Origin: JBGSYJ01 sp041750915
GTDB taxonomy: Bacteria > Acidobacteriota > Thermoanaerobaculia > Gp7-AA8
Assembly: GCA_041750915.1 (NCBI GenBank)
Contig: JBGSYJ010000288.1
Coordinates: 1 to 9,230 of the forward strand
DNA length: 9,230 nucleotides
Reading direction: 5' to 3'
Shown here in pieces: positions 5,798-9,230 of the stretch. Below the pieces are notes generated by a model that searched no databases, had not been told where the DNA came from, and worked only from the letters and a program-made list of their open reading frames with translations. A program made the translations under genes and the position numbers. Within the stretch, counting starts at the first letter, position 1. Every line of letters starts with the position of its first letter.

Positions 5798-6988
5798 CTA
5801 GTTCCGTGTCAAGTCATCGAGCACACCGTTCGCTCGCGGCTGATGAGAAGGCGCAAGGAACGGGAAGGTGTTCGAGAACGCCACATCGTTCGAGTTCACG
5901 TTGTCGCCGAAGGTGTTCTGATTCGCGATAAAGAAGAAGGTCGTGTCGATGACGTCGTCAGCGAGACGACGGCCGTTCGGATAACCGGCGCCACTGTTCG
6001 TGCCGCCGCCCATTCCAGTGTTCGCGATCGACGTATCGAGTCTCAGGACGTCGCCGGTGGCCACGGCGATGCTCGCAAGAATTCCGATGTTCGTCGCGTT
6101 CGTGCCGAGAGAAGTCAGAGTGGCCACGACATCATTCGCGAAAGTTCCACTCGCCACGGTCGCCGGGGACGCGCGGTTGTACTCACGCTTCCTGGCGAAG
6201 GGGATCAGCGCGGTGTTGATCGCGGGAAGGCCCTGGCGGTCGAGGGTGACCCACTGACCGCTTCCTACGGTCCTTCCGCTCGTGTTCACCACCTGAAGCA
6301 CTCTGCGCTGCGAGCTCTGGGTCGCACCGATGATATTCCCATTGGTTCCGAGCAGCGATGCCCGGGGGATACTCAGAGCGATCGCGAGCGTGTTGTACCC
6401 CGCAAAGGAGTCACGCCCGCGGTTGAACACCGAGCCGTCGGGAGCGCCGGCCCGCACTGAGGCGAGAAAACGCCCGAACGCCGGGATGTCGAAAAAGAAG
6501 GGGTCGTCAACGAGACCGGCGTAGAACGAAACCCCGCTCGTTGGATCGGTCGTCACCACCGGCTGCGGAGCCGTCTGCGCCGTGTTGCTGGCCGGAGTGG
6601 TCTCCGCGGTGAAGCTCATTCCATTCGGAAGCCGGATCGTCGCGAGCTGGGGCGCGGTCGGCGCCGTCTTCGGACCGAACGTCACGAAGTAGCTCCGGTC
6701 GATGGTGGTGTCTCCGGTGTTCTCGAAGTCGAGCGCGTACCTGACGTCTTCGCTGAAGACACCAAAGTTCACGTTCTCGCCCGGCACGATGAATCCGGCG
6801 AACGTCATGATGACGACAACCTTCGTGTTGTCGTTCGGATCGAGGAAAACATAGCCGTCACCGAGATCCGAACTTCGATCCTCAGCGTTGTTCAATGCAT
6901 CGGCGTGATCCGAGGCAACCAGGGGAACGGAAAGTGCAAGCAGAAGAATGCCCAGGATAGAGATCCTACGGAGAAGAGGGGAACGCAT
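5798..6988 (-). CDS. Secreted DUF4331 family protein
   Basis: The protein has 396 residues. A Sec signal peptide at 1-26 (RR, then a long hydrophobic run, ending VAS) leaves a mature start of DHADA. That fits the S-x-H-x-E/D-A start of DUF4331 proteins. Further family-like stretches are GDGYVFLDPNDNTKVVVIMTFAG at 43-65, FGVFSEDVRYALDFENTGD at 75-93, DRQGLPAINTALIPFARKREYN at 250-271, and YPNGRRLADDVIDTTF with a closing FPFLAPSHQPRAN at 336-387. The last two blocks are the most diagnostic. No cysteine, membrane anchor or known catalytic motif is seen. The biochemical role of the family is not established. AAAGGAGA at 6995-7002 (minus strand) lies six bases before ATG, a strong start. It leads a two-gene operon with the exported protein ending at 4882. 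Confidence 0.85.
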   Translation of the reverse strand: MRSPLLRRISILGILLLALSVPLVASDHADALNNAEDRSSDLGDGYVFLDPNDNTKVVVIMTFAGFIVPGENVNFGVFSEDVRYALDFENTGDTTIDRSYFVTFGPKTAPTAPQLATIRLPNGMSFTAETTPASNTAQTAPQPVVTTDPTSGVSFYAGLVDDPFFFDIPAFGRFLASVRAGAPDGSVFNRGRDSFAGYNTLAIALSIPRASLLGTNGNIIGATQSSQRRVLQVVNTSGRTVGSGQWVTLDRQGLPAINTALIPFARKREYNRASPATVASGTFANDVVATLTSLGTNATNIGILASIAVATGDVLRLDTSIANTGMGGGTNSGAGYPNGRRLADDVIDTTFFFIANQNTFGDNVNSNDVAFSNTFPFLAPSHQPRANGVLDDLTRN

Positions 6989-7003
6989 AGAGAGTCTCCT
7001 TTT

Positions 7004-7168
7004 CGATGTGCCGACTTCAAAGGCCGCGGCTTGCCTGTAAATCGATTGGTTGGGAACCGAGTAGACAATCTACGGCAATCGAAGCGGATTGACTGCTCGA
7101 AAATGGAAAATGAAGTTTCCTTTTTGAAAGATTTTTTGGGGGAGGGGGTGCTGCTGCAGATAGCCCGA
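7004..7168 (-). promoter_or_regulatory. AT-rich leader and probable promoter region of the DUF4331 operon
   Basis: This 165-bp gap holds no gene. A markedly AT-rich stretch at about 7098-7138 stands out from the GC-rich surroundings and is typical of a promoter. A small palindrome, GTAGA-CAA-TCTAC at 7061-7073, lies inside a wider pair, CGATTG at 7043-7048 and CAATCG at 7076-7081. It could be an operator or a leader hairpin. On the minus strand TAGATT (7067-7072) is a possible -10 box, but no good -35 box is seen. A GGAAAC motif, minus strand, is at about 7115-7120. None of these is certain. Confidence 0.35.
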
Positions 7169-8098
7169 TCAGCGATCGTGCACTCGGAGCTCGAGACCCC
7201 TCATCAGGAACCACGGCTCACGCCGGCCGAACTTGGTGGCGAGCGCGACGCCTACTCCGAACAGCGACGCGGCGATCCAGACGAGATTTCCGACGAGCGG
7301 AATCATCCGGACGAGGCCCAGCACGAGCAGGCCGACGAGAACCAGGCCCATGTCGCCACGAACCCAGCGACGCTTCTGCAGCGCCTCGCGCGTCCGCGGC
7401 GCCGCGATGAGGCTCCCTACGGCGTGGAACACGACAATCATCCCGTAGATCTTCGTCATCAGGGCAAAGACGGCGAGGGCAGCCAGCAGCGGCAGGCCAA
7501 TCACAAAAGAGAGGAGGTACGCAAGCACCAGGGCAGTGAGAAGAAAACTTGTGAAGGCAACGAGTCCCAGACCGAATGCGTGAAACGGTGCAACGCGAAG
7601 CTCGATCGATGACGCCCGCAACTCCCTGCCGCTCGTCATCGACAGAACCACTGCGGCGACTAGCCAGACAACGAGAAACGACAGCTTCAGCGCGTAGCCG
7701 ATCGGACTTCGCCAATCATTCATCCGCGCGAGCGAGACTCCCGCCTGCTCTGCCAGTCCCGGATGGCTTCGGGCGCCGGCACCGCTCACCGTTCCTCCGT
7801 AGGTAACGATCTCGCCGCTGACTTCCGCCTGCGGTCCGAGCTCGACGTCGCCACCAAAAACCAGCAGATCGCCATCGATGCGACCCTCAACCTTCACCGA
7901 GCCGAACACCACCTGTACGTCGCCGACCATATCGCTGTCGATCACGACATCTTCACCAAAGCTGATCAGGCCTCGGCCATCCGAGGTCGCGCTGCCTCCT
8001 GTGCCGGAGCTCGACGCGAACGTCGGCAACACCACCGTCCCGCTGAGCACCAGCAACGACATCGCCAGCAGTGGGAGGAGCGCTTTAACGACCCGCAT
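7169..8098 (-). CDS. Exported beta-helix (bactofilin-like) domain with C-terminal membrane helices
   Basis: From ATG at 8098 the protein has 309 residues. An in-frame GTG at 8116 would add six residues. I prefer ATG because GAGGGGGG lies just upstream at 8102-8109 (minus strand), and a signal peptide (MRVVKALLPLLAMSLLVLSG, ending near TFAS) then starts correctly. Residues about 45-110 are short beta-helix turns: GEDVVIDSDMVGDVQVVFGSVKVEGRIDGDLLVFGGDVELG, then AEVSGEIVTYGG. These resemble polymer-forming bactofilin/CcmA-like turns, here outside the cytoplasm. About five hydrophobic segments follow at roughly 134-155, 175-202, 204-232, 250-268 and 271-289. The function is unknown. The gene overlaps the anti-sigma gene by 14 bp, so translation is probably coupled, and the product may be a sensor or effector of that regulatory pair. 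No clear terminator follows. Confidence 0.8.
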   Translation of the reverse strand: MRVVKALLPLLAMSLLVLSGTVVLPTFASSSGTGGSATSDGRGLISFGEDVVIDSDMVGDVQVVFGSVKVEGRIDGDLLVFGGDVELGPQAEVSGEIVTYGGTVSGAGARSHPGLAEQAGVSLARMNDWRSPIGYALKLSFLVVWLVAAVVLSMTSGRELRASSIELRVAPFHAFGLGLVAFTSFLLTALVLAYLLSFVIGLPLLAALAVFALMTKIYGMIVVFHAVGSLIAAPRTREALQKRRWVRGDMGLVLVGLLVLGLVRMIPLVGNLVWIAASLFGVGVALATKFGRREPWFLMRGLELRVHDR

Positions 8099-8576
8099 CG
8101 ACCCCCCTCGGTGCACGGCGCAACAGCCACAGGAAAATGAGATTGATGACCGTGAACCCGACGAGAATCAGCACGTGAACGCCGAGAGGTGCGGCGCGAA
8201 GTCCTTCGCCGACAACCGAGGCAATCTCGAAGAGCTCGAAACGCGGGAGCTGGCTCATCAGTGCGGCCCGGAATCCCTCAGTTGGCGAAATCCCGGAGAG
8301 CAGAAAAAGAATCACAGCAAGAAACACCAGAGCCAGGGCACCGAGCACGGCGAGCGGCCAGGCGCGTTCGCTTGCGCCTTCCCAGGACGCGACGGGCAGA
8401 TTCCGGCTGTCCAGCGGCTCGAGCGGGGGAACCTCCTGAAGGGTGGCATGCGCGGCGAACTCGCGATCGAACTGCGTGATCTCCTCGAGGATCCCCGCGC
8501 AGGCCACGCAGCTTTCCGGATGCGTGCTAAACGCTTCGGGATCTCCACGGAACTGCCGGCAGCTCGAATCGGTCAT
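8085..8576 (-). CDS. Zinc-binding (ZAS-type) transmembrane anti-sigma factor
   Basis: The protein has 163 residues. The cytoplasmic N-terminus carries the zinc-associated anti-sigma signature H-x3-C-x2-C as H19, C23 and C26 (HPESCVAC), with C6 as a possible further ligand. Membrane helices follow at about 74-94 and 133-152, separated by a roughly 38-residue loop that should face the periplasm. This is the usual design of an anti-sigma protein that binds its ECF sigma factor at the membrane and releases it on an envelope signal. A typical proline-rich or enzymatic sensing domain is absent; the external part is small. The ATG at 8576 overlaps the sigma stop in an ATGA (8573-8576), a classic coupled pair. 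Its own 3' end overlaps the following beta-helix membrane protein gene. The partner is inferred from adjacency. Confidence 0.88.
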   Translation of the reverse strand: MTDSSCRQFRGDPEAFSTHPESCVACAGILEEITQFDREFAAHATLQEVPPLEPLDSRNLPVASWEGASERAWPLAVLGALALVFLAVILFLLSGISPTEGFRAALMSQLPRFELFEIASVVGEGLRAAPLGVHVLILVGFTVINLIFLWLLRRAPRGVDAGR

Positions 8577-9157
8577 AGAGGCTCCACGAAGTTTCCGAGT
8601 GCGTCCTTGAGCATGTTTCGCGCCCGGAAGAGCTTGTTCTTCACGGTACCGAGGGGAAGCTGTTTCATGTCGGCGATCTCGTCGTAGGAGAGCTCGGCAA
8701 AATGGCGCAGCTGGATCAGCTCCCGATATTCGCCCGGCAACTTATCGACTGCCAGATCGATGGCCGATGAAAGCTCCTTGTTCTTCAGATCGCGGTAGGG
8801 GCTGACGCCGACATCGGCAAACTCGCGTTCCTTGCCGCCTTCCTCGTCGTCCGAGCGCGTGAGCGAAACCTCGGACACTCCCTTCTTCCGCAGGGCATCG
8901 ATGGCGCTGTTCTGTGCGATCCGGAAAATCCAGGTCGAGAACTGGTACTTCGGGTCGTAGCGATCGAGCGCCAGATACACCTTTACGAAGACCTCCTGCG
9001 CAAGGTCGTGAGCATCTTCATAGCGATGCGTGATCCGATACACATAGTTGATGATCCGCTTTTCGTAGCGGCGCATCAACTGTGCAAACAGATCGCTGTC
9101 CCCGTTGAGGATCGCCGCCACCAGCGCGCGATCGTCCCGATGCTCCGTGCCTGCCAT
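8573..9157 (-). CDS. ECF-family RNA polymerase sigma factor (RpoE-like)
   Basis: At 194 residues this is a typical ECF size. Region 2 (about 24-93) contains YRITHRYEDAHDLAQEVFVKVY and then FSTWIFRIAQNSAIDALRKK, the core-binding and -10 recognition helices. A charged acidic linker (about 100-125) carries DDEEGGKE. Region 4 (about 130-186) contains LPGEYRELIQLRHFAELSYDEIADMKQLPLGTVKNKLFRARNML, which is the -35 helix-turn-helix. No regions 1 or 3 are present. It directs transcription of a limited regulon when released from the anti-sigma factor that overlaps it. The start ATG at 9157 has only a weak upstream purine stretch (TAAGA), so a leaderless or poorly initiated message is possible. ECF factors usually control their own promoter. 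Exact subgroup and regulon cannot be read here. Confidence 0.93.
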   Translation of the reverse strand: MAGTEHRDDRALVAAILNGDSDLFAQLMRRYEKRIINYVYRITHRYEDAHDLAQEVFVKVYLALDRYDPKYQFSTWIFRIAQNSAIDALRKKGVSEVSLTRSDDEEGGKEREFADVGVSPYRDLKNKELSSAIDLAVDKLPGEYRELIQLRHFAELSYDEIADMKQLPLGTVKNKLFRARNMLKDALGNFVEPL

Positions 9158-9230
9158 TCTGTCTTACGGTACCATCCGACCAAGGTTTCCGAGGATGATA
9201 ACCATAGGTGAGCTCCGCAGGGAGTTTCGT
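9158..9230 (-). promoter_or_regulatory. Upstream region of the sigma factor gene; possible autoregulated ECF promoter
   Basis: On the minus strand GGAAAC (9185-9190) is the kind of -35 box many ECF sigma factors use. Seventeen bases later comes GTAAGA (9162-9167), only 4 nt before the ATG. If used, the transcript would start near the start codon and be leaderless. This is a pattern match only. No housekeeping promoter is clear in these 73 bases. Confidence 0.25.

Noticed and set aside
5768..6460. Plus-strand frame of about 230 codons opposite the DUF4331 gene
   Set aside because: The minus strand has a signal peptide, family motifs and a strong ribosome binding site. The plus frame has none of these.
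6905..7612. Plus-strand frame of about 235 codons over the leader and beta-helix gene
   Set aside because: It is a charged, Gln/Glu/Arg-rich peptide typical of a shadow frame and lies opposite a clear membrane protein.
1..9230. tRNA or rRNA genes
   Set aside because: No cloverleaf-type sequence or rRNA-like stretch was recognised by eye in the intergenic regions. A dedicated scan was not possible.

Overview
This 9.2 kb, GC-rich bacterial window reads as ordinary chromosome, with no phage, plasmid or CRISPR signatures. The exported proteins of unknown function, the duplicated beta-sandwich protein, the ECF sigma/anti-sigma/beta-helix cassette and the dispersed TGTCATCCTGAGCGAAGCGAAGGATC palindromes suggest an environmental Gram-negative lineage such as Acidobacteriota. 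That placement is an inference from gene style. The TonB C-terminal domain and several Sec signal peptides fit a cell with an outer membrane.

Left part (1-1050). The window opens inside the 3' end of a plus-strand gene, the winged-helix tail of an MBL-fold hydrolase. A convergent minus-strand gene follows, encoding a small protein built from two similar halves. Between them lies a 174-bp palindromic element with gap-free 64-nt arms. A second, AT-rich inverted repeat sits upstream of argF.

Centre left (1051-3046). argF (ornithine carbamoyltransferase, arginine biosynthesis) starts at TTG. Seven bases after it comes a membrane-anchored protein with two SH3-like domains and a TonB C-terminal domain. 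The pair is probably co-transcribed.

Centre (3047-4880). A secreted Asp-box (BNR-type) beta-propeller protein stands alone. It is flanked on both sides by copies of the same dispersed palindrome, which share a 28-bp arm.

Right part (4834-9157), all on the minus strand. Transcription runs from the right edge leftward: an ECF sigma factor, a zinc-binding anti-sigma factor overlapping it by 4 bp, and an exported beta-helix plus multi-TM protein overlapping the anti-sigma gene. After a 180-bp AT-rich gap come a secreted DUF4331 protein and a secreted internally duplicated protein, ending at a clear intrinsic terminator. The first three genes form an envelope-stress-type regulatory unit. The last two could be one of its targets or simply a neighbouring operon.

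No feature here is clearly a new biological system. The points most worth a second look are the sigma/anti-sigma/beta-helix cassette, the DUF4331 pair, the argF-TonB coupling and the palindrome family.
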